Shown: one piece after another, positions 16,549 to 24,084 of the stretch
Layout: each line of letters begins with the position of its first letter
Position numbering within the stretch: the first letter of the stretch is position 1
From: Acidobacteriota bacterium
Lineage (GTDB): Bacteria > Acidobacteriota > Vicinamibacteria > Vicinamibacterales > UBA8438
Assembly (NCBI GenBank): GCA_015659035.1
Contig: DQNS01000126.1
Location: forward strand, 1-43,290
DNA: 43,290 nucleotides
Direction: 5' to 3'
Made by a program: the position numbers and the translations under genes
The notes under the pieces: generated by a model
Told to the model about the DNA's origin: nothing
Database searches by the model: none
The model's input: only the letters and a program-made list of their open reading frames with translations

Positions 16549-17648
16549 TGAAACTGTCAATGACTCAAATGCGAAATCGAGTAGGTCCCGAAACCCGACG
16601 ATGGTCACGTCGCGCGTGGCTCCGTCTGGCGGGGCTCGGTTCGCTGACCGGCGGCGTCGCCCTGACCTCGCGGGGTTCCGCGGCCGGCGAGTCGGATCCG
16701 GTGTCCGCGGCCGCGCCGGACCACCTCGGCAACGCCATGGGGCCGGTGGGTCGGGTGTCCACCGAGTTCTTCGACCCGACTCGGTTCCTGCGCACCTGGA
16801 ATTTCTCGGATCTGGGGGCCGACGAACGGGCGCGGTTCTATCGCGAGACGCCGCAGTCGGACGGCACGACCCTCCGCGAATACGAGCTGTTCGCGGTCGA
16901 CCGGGATATCGAGATCGCGCCCGGCGTGTTCTTTCCGGCCTGGACCTACAACGGGCAGGTACCGGGCCCGACGATCCGGGCTACGGCGGGCGACCATCTG
17001 AGAATCACCTTCGTCAACCAGGGGTCGCACCCACACACCCTGCATTTTCATGGCTGGCATCCCCCCGGGATGGACGGCTCGCTGCCGGCGCATCAGGTGA
17101 TGCCGGGGGAGAGCTATCTGTACGAGTTCGACGCCGAGCCGTTTGGTCTGCATCTCTATCACTGCCACGCCAACCCGCTGAAACGGCATGTTCACAAGGG
17201 GCTCTACGGCGCCTTCATTATCGACCCACCGTCGGACGTGTTGCGACCGCCGGCCGACGAGCTGGTCATGGTGCTGAACGGGTTCGACACCAACTTTGAC
17301 GCCGACAACGAGGTCTATGCCGCCAACACCGTCGCCAGTTTCTACATGCAGGAGCCGATTCGCGTGCAGGTCGGTCAGCTCGTGCGGATGTATGTGGTCA
17401 ACCTGACGGAGTTCGATCTGATCAACAGCCTGCACCTGCACGGGATGTTCTTCGATGTCTTTCGCACCGGCACGTCGCTGACGCCGTCCGAGTCGACCGA
17501 CACCATCATGTTCTGCCAGGGCGAGCGGGCGATTCTCGAGACCACCTTTCGCTATCCCGGCGACTTCATGTTCCACGGCCATCAGAGCGAGTTCGCCGAG
17601 CTGGGGTGGATGGGGCTGTTCAGGGCCGAGGGGAACCGTGACACCTAG
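16548..17648 (+). CDS. Two-domain multicopper oxidase, Tat-exported
   Basis: 366 aa. The N-terminus has paired arginines (RRAWLRLAG, 21-29) then a hydrophobic stretch, a Tat-type signal; export folded with copper is typical. Two cupredoxin domains follow. Domain 1 has HPHTLHFHGW (161-170) and LYHCHANPLKRHVHKG (203-218), with type-1 ligands C206 and H214. Domain 2 has LHLHG (295-299) and MFHGHQSEF (341-349), where the usual HCH is HGH (G344), so its type-1 site is lost. The blue copper is therefore only in domain 1. ATG 16548 may be too near the predicted transcription start; ATG 16560 or 16569 are alternatives. It likely acts on metals in a regulon with the ZIP permease. Confidence 0.88.
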   Translation: MKLSMTQMRNRVGPETRRWSRRAWLRLAGLGSLTGGVALTSRGSAAGESDPVSAAAPDHLGNAMGPVGRVSTEFFDPTRFLRTWNFSDLGADERARFYRETPQSDGTTLREYELFAVDRDIEIAPGVFFPAWTYNGQVPGPTIRATAGDHLRITFVNQGSHPHTLHFHGWHPPGMDGSLPAHQVMPGESYLYEFDAEPFGLHLYHCHANPLKRHVHKGLYGAFIIDPPSDVLRPPADELVMVLNGFDTNFDADNEVYAANTVASFYMQEPIRVQVGQLVRMYVVNLTEFDLINSLHLHGMFFDVFRTGTSLTPSESTDTIMFCQGERAILETTFRYPGDFMFHGHQSEFAELGWMGLFRAEGNRDT

Positions 17649-18867
17649 TGACGAGCCCCGTCGCGACGGTGGTGGGGCCGGTCGGGTTCGGGGCGCCACG
17701 CTTTGGGCGCTGGCGGCGCTCCCGCTTGTGTTGCTCGGCGGGCTGCTCGGGGTCCTGTTCTGGTCCGGTCCTCTCGACGTGGTGCGGGGCGAAGGGTATC
17801 CCCCGGTCGAGGAGCTGGCGTTTCAACGGGTCGAGCTCGGTCCAGAGGGCATCGTGGCGACCGTGCTCAACGACGGGCCGGACCCGGTGACGATCGCCCA
17901 GGTCCAGGTGGACGAGGCGTACTGGTCGTTCACCGCGGAGCCCGGCACCACGCTGGCGCATCTGGGCCGGACCACGCTGACGATCCCGTACCCGTGGGTT
18001 GAGGGAGACGCGCACGCGCTGCGGCTCGTGACCTCGACCGGTGTCACGTTCGACCACGAGGTCGCGGTGGCTGTCGAGACCCCGACTCCGGATGCCAGGT
18101 TCTTCGGCATCTTCACGCTGATCGGTCTCTACGTGGGTGTCATTCCGGTGGCAATCGGTCTGTTGTGGCTGCCGCTCGTCTCGCGCGTCGGGCGGACCGG
18201 CCTCGATTTTCTGCTCGCGCTGACGATCGGGCTGCTGTTGTTCCTGTTGGTCGAGGCGGGGCACGACGGCCTCGAGGCGGCCGCACGTGCGCCGAGCTCG
18301 TTCCAGGGTGTGGCGCTGTTCGTGTTCGGCGCGCTGGCAGCGTTCGTCGGGCTTGAGACGGTTGGTGGCTGGTTGCGCGCGCGGCGGCGCGCCACCGGGG
18401 CGTCGGCGGGGCGCGGCTGGATCCTGGCGCAGATGGTGGCGACCGGCATCGGTCTGCACAACCTGGGCGAGGGGCTGGCGATCGGGGCGGCCTTCGCGCT
18501 CGGGGAGGCGACGCTCGGGACGGTGCTGATCGTCGGGTTCATGCTGCACAACACGACCGAGGGACTGGCGATTGTGGCACCGCTGGCGAGGGAACCGGTG
18601 CGGGTGGGCCGGCTCCTGCGTCTGGGCCTATTGGGTGGCGCGCCGACGATCGTCGGCGCCTGGGTGGGTGGACTCATCTATTCGCCGATCTGGTCGGTGC
18701 TGTTCCTGGCCCTGGGCGCGGGTGCCATCGCGCAGGTGGTGGTGCAGCTGACCCGGCAGGTGGTGGGCGAGGAGTCGGTCGCCGGGTATGTGACGACGCC
18801 GCCGGTGGCGGGCGGGCTGTTCGCTGGTGTCACCGTCATGTGGGTGACGGGACTCGTCATTGGATGA
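17638..18867 (+). CDS. ZIP-family metal permease with extracytoplasmic N-terminal domain
   Basis: 409 aa. GTG 17638 overlaps the oxidase gene by 11 bases. One N-terminal membrane helix (about 20-43) precedes a ~110-residue beta-rich domain outside the membrane (VELGPEGIVATVLNDGPDPVTIAQVQVD...). About eight helices follow. The ZIP metal path is visible as GIGLHNLGEGLAIG and GFMLHNTTEGLAI. Substrate could be Zn, Fe or Mn. Overlap with the multicopper oxidase suggests that oxidation or copper handling outside is coupled to uptake. The extra beta domain is unusual for ZIP proteins. Confidence 0.88.
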   Translation: MTPSDEPRRDGGGAGRVRGATLWALAALPLVLLGGLLGVLFWSGPLDVVRGEGYPPVEELAFQRVELGPEGIVATVLNDGPDPVTIAQVQVDEAYWSFTAEPGTTLAHLGRTTLTIPYPWVEGDAHALRLVTSTGVTFDHEVAVAVETPTPDARFFGIFTLIGLYVGVIPVAIGLLWLPLVSRVGRTGLDFLLALTIGLLLFLLVEAGHDGLEAAARAPSSFQGVALFVFGALAAFVGLETVGGWLRARRRATGASAGRGWILAQMVATGIGLHNLGEGLAIGAAFALGEATLGTVLIVGFMLHNTTEGLAIVAPLAREPVRVGRLLRLGLLGGAPTIVGAWVGGLIYSPIWSVLFLALGAGAIAQVVVQLTRQVVGEESVAGYVTTPPVAGGLFAGVTVMWVTGLVIG

Positions 18868-18883
18868 GGGCACGAACGCTCGA

Positions 18884-18905
18884 AGGAGACAGGAGGCAGG
18901 AGAAA
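18884..18905. repeat. Single heptad array between the ZIP and cupredoxin genes
   Basis: GGAGACAGGAGGCAGGAG, two to three units, unpaired here. Confidence 0.55.
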
Positions 18906-18960
18906 GCCGAAGGGCTTCGCCGCGTTCTTCAGCAGCTTGCTTGAGAGCTAGAGGTCGAGA

Positions 18961-19419
18961 ATGATGTTGGCACTACACAATCGAGAGCAACCGGACCCTG
19001 GACAGACCCCGCGATGGCGTGGCGCCCGCGGCGCGGTGACGGGGGTGCTGCTGGCGGGGGTGGTGGTCGTGTGTCTGTCCATCCTGCTGCCGCTGACGGC
19101 CAGCACCCGGCCGCCGGTCCGGGACATCACGCTCGTGGCGCGGGACATGGCGTTCTATCTCGAGGGTGGCACGGTGCCCAATCCGACGATCCGGCTCGAC
19201 GCCGGGGCAGAGGTGCGGTTCATCCTGTGGAACGTCGACCCCGGTATTGCGCACAATCTCGCCATCGAGGGGTGGGAGCTCGCGACGCCGTATCTCGATG
19301 CCAACGCCTCGGCGACCTTGCGTGTCCGGGTGCCGGAGCAGCCGGGCAGACAGGCCTACGTCTGTGTACCGCACCGTGAGATGATGCGCGGGGTCATCGA
19401 GGTGGTCGCGGGTGACTGA
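18961..19419 (+). CDS. Membrane-anchored cupredoxin (blue copper protein)
   Basis: 152 aa. A short cytoplasmic head and one hydrophobic helix (about 25-46, GVLLAGVVVVCLSILLPL) act as anchor or uncleaved signal. The cupredoxin domain has type-1 copper ligands H98 (GIAHNL), C135, H138 and M141 or M142 (CVPHREMM). It probably carries electrons to or from the multicopper oxidase upstream. GAGGTCGAGA before ATG 18961 offers a moderate Shine-Dalgarno; ATG 18964 is adjacent. The gap from the ZIP gene (93 bp) holds only a heptad array, so it may be in the same unit. Confidence 0.85.
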   Translation: MMLALHNREQPDPGQTPRWRGARGAVTGVLLAGVVVVCLSILLPLTASTRPPVRDITLVARDMAFYLEGGTVPNPTIRLDAGAEVRFILWNVDPGIAHNLAIEGWELATPYLDANASATLRVRVPEQPGRQAYVCVPHREMMRGVIEVVAGD

Positions 19420-19423
19420 CGGT

Positions 19424-19588
19424 AGAAGTCAGAAGGCAGAAGGCAGAAGTCAGAATGGAACCTGTCGGCTACGCCAGCAGTGAGACACGCCCGTTCTCAG
19501 TTCTCGCGTCTTCGGGTCCGACGGCCGTGTGCCTTCGTCTGCCGCACCGGTTTCCGCTTGCCTTCTACCTGCTACCTTCTGACTTCTT
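19424..19588. repeat. Facing heptad arrays around a 100-bp spacer
   Basis: AGAAGTCAGAAGGCAGAAGG (from 19425) faces GCCTTCTACCTGCTACCTTC (from 19559). The period is 7 and the arms could pair for about 28 bp. The spacer has no recognised gene. Confidence 0.75.
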
Positions 19589-19594
19589 GAGTAG

Positions 19595-20038
19595 ATGGAT
19601 CTCGACACGACCAGGTGGTCCGGGGAAGGCGTGTTCACACAGACGCTGATCGACGCGTTCCAGCGTCTGGACCAAGTGGCCCGCCTGCGTGTCGAGGATG
19701 TCCCGTCGTCCCGATCGGACGTCGAGTACAACTTCATCAGCAATGAGCTGTTCGTCGCGTTCCGTACGCGAGACCGCGCCGTGCGGGCCAAGTGGCTGGG
19801 GTTGTTGCCGGTGACCCGGACTCTCACCGAACCCGTGATGAGGGTGACCGACCTCGAGCGCGCACTGTCCGAAGTCGAGGCGGTCGGACCGCCCGACTAC
19901 GCCGATGAGGGCATGCTCCAGTATCTCCGTACCGAACGCATCGTGCCCCCGTATCAGACCCGCGGATACAAGCTGGTGGAGCTCGTCCGGATTTACGAGG
20001 CCGGCGTTGGCCCACGCAGGACCCAGGACGATGGCTGA
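19595..20038 (+). CDS. Hypothetical protein
   Basis: 147 aa, no family recognised and no signal or membrane segment. It opens MDLDTTRWSGEGVFTQTLIDAFQRL, has an alpha/beta-looking middle (EYNFISNELFVAFRTRDRAVRAKWLGLLPV) and a charged C-terminus. The stop overlaps the next gene's start by 8 bases (ATGGCTGA), so the two are probably translated together and may act together. It begins just after the facing heptad arrays, with no convincing Shine-Dalgarno. Confidence 0.6.
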   Translation: MDLDTTRWSGEGVFTQTLIDAFQRLDQVARLRVEDVPSSRSDVEYNFISNELFVAFRTRDRAVRAKWLGLLPVTRTLTEPVMRVTDLERALSEVEAVGPPDYADEGMLQYLRTERIVPPYQTRGYKLVELVRIYEAGVGPRRTQDDG

Positions 20039-20462
20039 CGTCGCGGAGGTGCGCCAGCGGGTGCTGACGATGGTCGAGCAGGCCCGACTGGACGCCGCCG
20101 AGCACCGCGCCCGTGCACGTGTCGACGAAGTGCAGGCGCGACGGTTCATCCAGGAGACCGCCACGCCGGTCGTGCAACAGGTGCTGTCGATACTCAAAGT
20201 TGAGCGGCTCTCGTTCCAGCTTTCGACACCGGCGGGGTCGGTGCGGCTGACGTCCGAGACGCACCACGAGGACTTCATCGACCTGACCGTAGACGCGACC
20301 CAGGACCCGGTCACCATCATGACCGTGGTCAGCCACCTGCGCGGGAAGAGCGTGTCGACCACCGAGCGGCCGCTGGCCGACGGCGTCGAGCTCCCCCAGC
20401 TGACCGAGGAGCACGTGCTCGCGTTTTTGCTCGCGGCGCTACCGGTGTTCGTGGCACGGTAG
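20031..20462 (+). CDS. Hypothetical protein with helical N-terminus
   Basis: 143 aa from ATG 20031. The first ~50 residues are charged and helical (VRQRVLTMVEQARLDAAEHRARARVDEVQARRF), probably coiled-coil. The rest (about 55-143) looks alpha/beta, with SFQLSTPAGSVRLTSETHHEDFIDLTVD and LTEEHVLAFLLAALPVFVAR. No family recognised. Coupled to the preceding gene. Coding bias looks genuine, because the frame stays open where the competing frames break. Confidence 0.6.
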   Translation: MADVAEVRQRVLTMVEQARLDAAEHRARARVDEVQARRFIQETATPVVQQVLSILKVERLSFQLSTPAGSVRLTSETHHEDFIDLTVDATQDPVTIMTVVSHLRGKSVSTTERPLADGVELPQLTEEHVLAFLLAALPVFVAR

Positions 20463-20629
20463 GGGGCAGGCTTCGGCTCCTAACAACACGTGAGGGGGTC
20501 ATGACACGATCGAGCATGGCAAACAGGCCAGACTCAATCGGGGCCGCGCTACGACTTCGCGCGGCCTGGACCCCCGTTTCTCGACTCACGGCACATCGAC
20601 GGATCAGATGCTGGGCGGCATCTTCTTTC

Positions 20630-20800
20630 TAACCGATCTAGGTCGCATACGTCGGGATACTCGTCGGAGAAGCGGTGTTCGTCGGGAGCACGTTGCTCTT
20701 GATGTATGCAATGGCGATGTTGGTCTTCTTTCACATCATGGTAGTCGCCCACGAGGAACCTGAACGCCGTCGGCGGTTCGGTGCCGGGGGCGGTATCAGA
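20630..20800 (+). pseudogene. Remnant of an isoprenylcysteine/phospholipid methyltransferase-like membrane protein
   Basis: The stretch GILVGEAVFVGSTLLL followed by FFHIMVVAHEEPERRRRFG matches the C-terminal region of ICMT-like methyltransferases (last helices, then the EEP-x-L-x-R-x-FG signature). The conserved Asn-Pro-x-Tyr before it appears destroyed: AACCGATCTAG (20631-20641) reads as if one C was lost and a Tyr codon became TAG. No start and no N-terminal half are present. The segment 20463-20630 holds nothing recognisable. Confidence 0.55.
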
Positions 20801-20864
20801 CGTAGTCCCGCGTTGGCTGTAGACATGTCGGGGTTCATGGGCCACATGAGGCGTTCGCCTGTCT

Positions 20865-21133
20865 GGACGGAACCGAAGCCGCGCGAGATGCTTGCGCTGG
20901 AGATTCGCGACGACGACGATGCCTGGGTGCTCGCCTCGGCGGTGGTGGGTGAAGCCGATGCCTTGGTCACGGGCGACAAGGACTTGCTCGACGTGGCCGA
21001 GGCCGCACCGCTACCGATTCTGAGTCCGCGCGACGGCTGGCAGTGGCTGCGGGACATACCACTAGAGTCGAAGCTGCGTTTACAGCCGCCCGGTGGCGCA
21101 CTGCCGATCAGAGCCATTCCGGTGTCGGCGTGA
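20865..21133 (+). pseudogene. PIN-domain toxin (VapC-like) C-terminal remnant
   Basis: EIRDDDDAWVLASAVV, then EADALVTGDKDLLDV and PILSPRDGWQWLR, are the second half of a PIN nuclease, including the acidic cluster and the TGD motif. The N-terminal half with the first catalytic Asp is absent. It is joined in frame to the methyltransferase remnant, so a 152-aa open frame (from 20675) is a chimera of two decayed genes. No antitoxin gene is nearby. The end overlaps the ferredoxin gene on the other strand. Confidence 0.65.
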
Positions 21134-21458
21134 TCGTCTCCGCTGGGGTGCCGCCGGGGTCGGGCCGGCCGGTGCCCTCCAGCCGGCTGATAGCACGGAC
21201 GGTCATCTCCTGGTCGCAGAGCACCTGGCACGACAAGCGAACACCGGTCAGGCCCCTGGCCTCGAGAGCGGCGTTCTCGGCGACCGTCATCTTCGACGGT
21301 TCACCCTCGATGAACTCCACGCGGCACGTGGTGCATCGGGCGTTGCCGCCGCATGCATGCATGACGTCGACTTTGGCATCCTCTTCGATGGCCAGGACGA
21401 GTCGCTTGCCGTCGGGGACGTCGAACGTCCCGTATCCTTCAACAGTCAGTTTGGTCAT
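21108..21458 (-). CDS. [2Fe-2S] ferredoxin
   Basis: 116 aa, plant-type ferredoxin fold. Cluster ligands are C36, C42, C45 (HACGGNARCTTCRV) and C77 (VRLSCQ). The C-terminal ~25 residues (RLEGTGRPDPGG... TPEWL) extend past the domain and are Pro/Thr-rich. It probably serves as electron carrier for an oxygenase or reductase encoded elsewhere. Nothing in the flanking genes fixes its partner. It ends over the PIN remnant. Confidence 0.9.
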   Translation of the reverse strand: MTKLTVEGYGTFDVPDGKRLVLAIEEDAKVDVMHACGGNARCTTCRVEFIEGEPSKMTVAENAALEARGLTGVRLSCQVLCDQEMTVRAISRLEGTGRPDPGGTPAETITPTPEWL

Positions 21459-21509
21459 GGCGATATTCTACGGCAGGTTGTGGTACCTGGGCCGCAGGGC
21501 GAGCGCCGT

Positions 21510-21556
21510 TCGCCCTCACCCCGACCCAGAGGGGGAGGGAGAAACTGGAGCGCTTG
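21510..21556. repeat. Dispersed repeat F
   Basis: GCCCTCACCCCGACCCAGAG, then GGAGGGAGAAACTGGAGC, between the ferredoxin gene and the CoA-transferase stop. Confidence 0.65.
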
Positions 21557-21571
21557 CTTCGGCAGCCCGCC

Positions 21572-22792
21572 TCAGATTGCCTCCGCCTGTTCCAGCGCCG
21601 CTATCTGGTCCGCGTCGTACCCCAGCTCTCGGAGCACAGCGTGTGTGTGCTGGCCGAGGGTCGGCGGCGGGGTACGGACGCTGCCGGCGGTGTCGCCCAG
21701 CTTGACCGGCACACCCAGCACCTGCATCGGGCCTGCCGTCGCGTGGGTCATCCCTAGCACCATCATCCGTGCCGCCAGCTGCGGGTCCGAGAGCACCTGC
21801 GCCAGGTCGCGGACCGCCCCGCACGGCACACCGGCCTGCTTCAGCGTCTCGACCCACTGCTGTCGGGGTCGCGTGCGGAGCCGGTCAGCGATCAGGGGCC
21901 GGAGCGTCTCCTGGTGTTCAATGCGCCCGCTGTTGGTCGCGAATCGGGCGTCCTCCCCCAGCGCCGGTGTGTCGATCGCCTCACAGAACCGCCGGAACAG
22001 TGCGTCGTTACCGACCGCCACCACCATGTCTCCGTCTGCCGCGGCAAAGGTCTCGTAGGGGACGATGGTCGGGTGCCGGTTGCCCAGCCGGGGCGGCGCC
22101 TGCCCGGTGGCGAAGCAGATGCCGGCCTGGTAGGTCAGGAGCGCCGCGACCGAGTCGAGCATCGCCACGTCGACGAACTGGCCACGGCCGGTGCGTGCAT
22201 GCACCAGCAACGCCATGGCCACACCGTAGGCGGCGAACATCCCCGAGACGATGTCGGCGATGGCGACCCCCAGTCGGTACGGGGTGCCGTCGGCCGGGCC
22301 CGTGATGCTCATCAGCCCGCCCTCGGCCTGTAGCACCGCGTCGTATCCAGGTTCGGCGCGGCGCGGTCCGGTGTGCCCGAATCCGGAGACCGAGCAATAG
22401 ACCAAGCCTGGATGCGCCGCCGAGAGGTCGTCATATCCGAGCCCCTGGCGCCCCAGGGTGCCGGGTCGGAAGTTCTCGACCAGCACGTCGGCCCGCCCAA
22501 TCAGCGCGTCCAGCACCGCACGTCCCTCGGGCTTCTTGAAGTCGAGCGTCACGCTCTCCTTGTTGCGATTGACACTGAGGAAGTAGGCGCTCTCGCCGTT
22601 CTGGAACGGTGGACCCCAGCCGCGCGTGTCGTCGCCACGACCACGCTGCTCCACCTTGATGACCCGGGCGCCCATATCGGCCAGCATCATCGTGCAGTAG
22701 GGGCCAGACAGCACCCGCGTGAGGTCGAGCACCCTGAGGCCCGCAAGCGGGCCGTCGGTGGACGGGTCGGTCGTCGAAGCGGTGTCGGTCAT
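21572..22792 (-). CDS. Family III CoA-transferase (CaiB/BaiF)
   Basis: 406 aa. It transfers CoA between an acyl-CoA and a carboxylic acid. LAGLRVLDLTRVLSGPYCTMMLADMGA is the N-terminal family signature. The catalytic Asp is D151 in PGYDAVLQAEGG. LVENFRPGT and the later GVPCGAVRDLAQVL are conserved too. Substrate cannot be assigned from sequence; neighbours (an aminotransferase and a ferredoxin) give only a hint of small-acid metabolism. ATG 22792 has only a weak AGAAAG upstream. Confidence 0.9.
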   Translation of the reverse strand: MTDTASTTDPSTDGPLAGLRVLDLTRVLSGPYCTMMLADMGARVIKVEQRGRGDDTRGWGPPFQNGESAYFLSVNRNKESVTLDFKKPEGRAVLDALIGRADVLVENFRPGTLGRQGLGYDDLSAAHPGLVYCSVSGFGHTGPRRAEPGYDAVLQAEGGLMSITGPADGTPYRLGVAIADIVSGMFAAYGVAMALLVHARTGRGQFVDVAMLDSVAALLTYQAGICFATGQAPPRLGNRHPTIVPYETFAAADGDMVVAVGNDALFRRFCEAIDTPALGEDARFATNSGRIEHQETLRPLIADRLRTRPRQQWVETLKQAGVPCGAVRDLAQVLSDPQLAARMMVLGMTHATAGPMQVLGVPVKLGDTAGSVRTPPPTLGQHTHAVLRELGYDADQIAALEQAEAI

Positions 22793-22813
22793 TCAGTGCT
22801 TTCTGATGCTCAA

Positions 22814-22860
22814 GAAGTCAGCAGTCAGCAGTCAGGAAAAAGATGCCTCCTGTCTCCTTT
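22814..22860. repeat. Facing heptad arrays between the CoA-transferase and aminotransferase genes
   Basis: AGTCAGCAGTCAGCAGTCAGG and, 12 bp on, CCTCCTGTCTCC, a compact inverted pair. Confidence 0.65.
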
Positions 22861-22863
22861 AGC

Positions 22864-24003
22864 CTAGTCGTTCGCCAACACCCGACCGAGGCGCGCGAGA
22901 CCTTCTCGGAGCAGGCCGGCGTTGCCACCGATGCCGATGCGCAGATGGTGTTCCAGCCCGAAGTGCACGCCCGGCACCACTAGTACGCCGTGCGTCGCCC
23001 GCAGGGTCTCGGCCAGCTCGGCCGAGAGCCGGGCTCCGGGGTAGCGCACAAGCGTGACCGCACCGGCTTCAGGTGGAATCTGACGGACACCGTGCTGCTC
23101 CGAGACCCACGTCCGGACGAGCGCCTGGTTCTCCCGCAGTCTGGCCCGTGTCCGCGCGATGAGCCGGCCGCGTCGCGAGGGGTCGAGGGCGAGCCGCGCC
23201 AGGAGGTCGTTGACGGCGCCCGGCGCGATGGTCGTGTAGTCGTGCCGTCCCCAGAGCTGCTCGACGAGCTCGGCGGGCCCCGCGATCCAGCCGATCCGTA
23301 ACCCCGGGAGCCCGTAGGCCTTCGAGAGACCGCCGGTCACGATGACCCGGTCATGACGACCCCACGCCGACGGGGTGTCGCGACCGTCGAGCTCGGCACC
23401 ACGGTAAATCTCGTCGGCCAGCACCCAGCATCCCAGGTTCTCGGCGAGCGCGCAGAGCTCGGCGACCTCCGCCTCGTCGAGTCGGGCGCCGGTCGGGTTG
23501 TTGGGGTTGCACACGGCGATGCACCGGGTGCGGGGGGTGACGGCCCCGCGCACCGCATCGAGGTCGAGCCGCCAGCGCATCGGGGTCTGGTCATTCATGC
23601 CATGGTCACCATGGCCGTCCTCGAGCCATACCTCGCGCACCGTTGCGCCGAAGGATCGGACCAGGCCGGGAATCTGCATGTAAGTCGGCTGAATGACCAC
23701 GACCTCGTCGCCCGGCTCGATCAGGTGCCAGCAGGTGACGAAGTTCGCCTCGGAGCCGCCGTTGGTCACCAGCACGTTGGCGGCGGACGCGCCGTCGTAG
23801 AGCGCGGCGACCCGCTCCCGCAGCTGGATTGTGCCGTTGGTCTGCGTGTAGCCCAGCTCCTGCCCGAGCAGGTCGTCCAGGTCTGCGGTCTCGACGATCT
23901 CCTGCAGCCGCAACGGGTGCACCCCGCTCTCCGACAGGTTGATGTCGACGTCGTGCTCGTGGACCGACTGCCAGCGTTCGAGGTCGAAGCGTTCGAGGTC
24001 CAT
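22864..24003 (-). CDS. Class I/II PLP-dependent aminotransferase
   Basis: 379 aa. NGGSEANF (81-88) binds the cofactor phosphate. CNPNNPTGARL (165-175) is the Asn/Pro loop, and ADEIYRG (196-202) carries Asp197 to the pyridine nitrogen. Schiff-base Lys is K228 in TGGLSKAYGLPGLRIGW. The opening lacks the usual basic leader and reads MDLERFDLERW. Substrate unknown; the family includes aspartate, alanine and capreomycidine-type enzymes. A nearby CoA-transferase suggests 2-oxo acid metabolism, but that is weak. Confidence 0.88.
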   Translation of the reverse strand: MDLERFDLERWQSVHEHDVDINLSESGVHPLRLQEIVETADLDDLLGQELGYTQTNGTIQLRERVAALYDGASAANVLVTNGGSEANFVTCWHLIEPGDEVVVIQPTYMQIPGLVRSFGATVREVWLEDGHGDHGMNDQTPMRWRLDLDAVRGAVTPRTRCIAVCNPNNPTGARLDEAEVAELCALAENLGCWVLADEIYRGAELDGRDTPSAWGRHDRVIVTGGLSKAYGLPGLRIGWIAGPAELVEQLWGRHDYTTIAPGAVNDLLARLALDPSRRGRLIARTRARLRENQALVRTWVSEQHGVRQIPPEAGAVTLVRYPGARLSAELAETLRATHGVLVVPGVHFGLEHHLRIGIGGNAGLLREGLARLGRVLAND

Positions 24004-24006
24004 TAC

Positions 24007-24075
24007 GTAGAAGTCAGAAGTCAGGAGAAGCCGGCCTGTTCGCCGTAGCCTCGGCGAAGGCGGGAGGGCTTCGCC
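24007..24075. repeat. Heptad array plus dispersed repeat D
   Basis: AGAAGTCAGAAGTCAGGAG, then GCCGTAGCCTCGGCGAAGG, filling the gap before the rmuC stop. Confidence 0.7.
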
Positions 24076-24084
24076 ACCGTCGGA

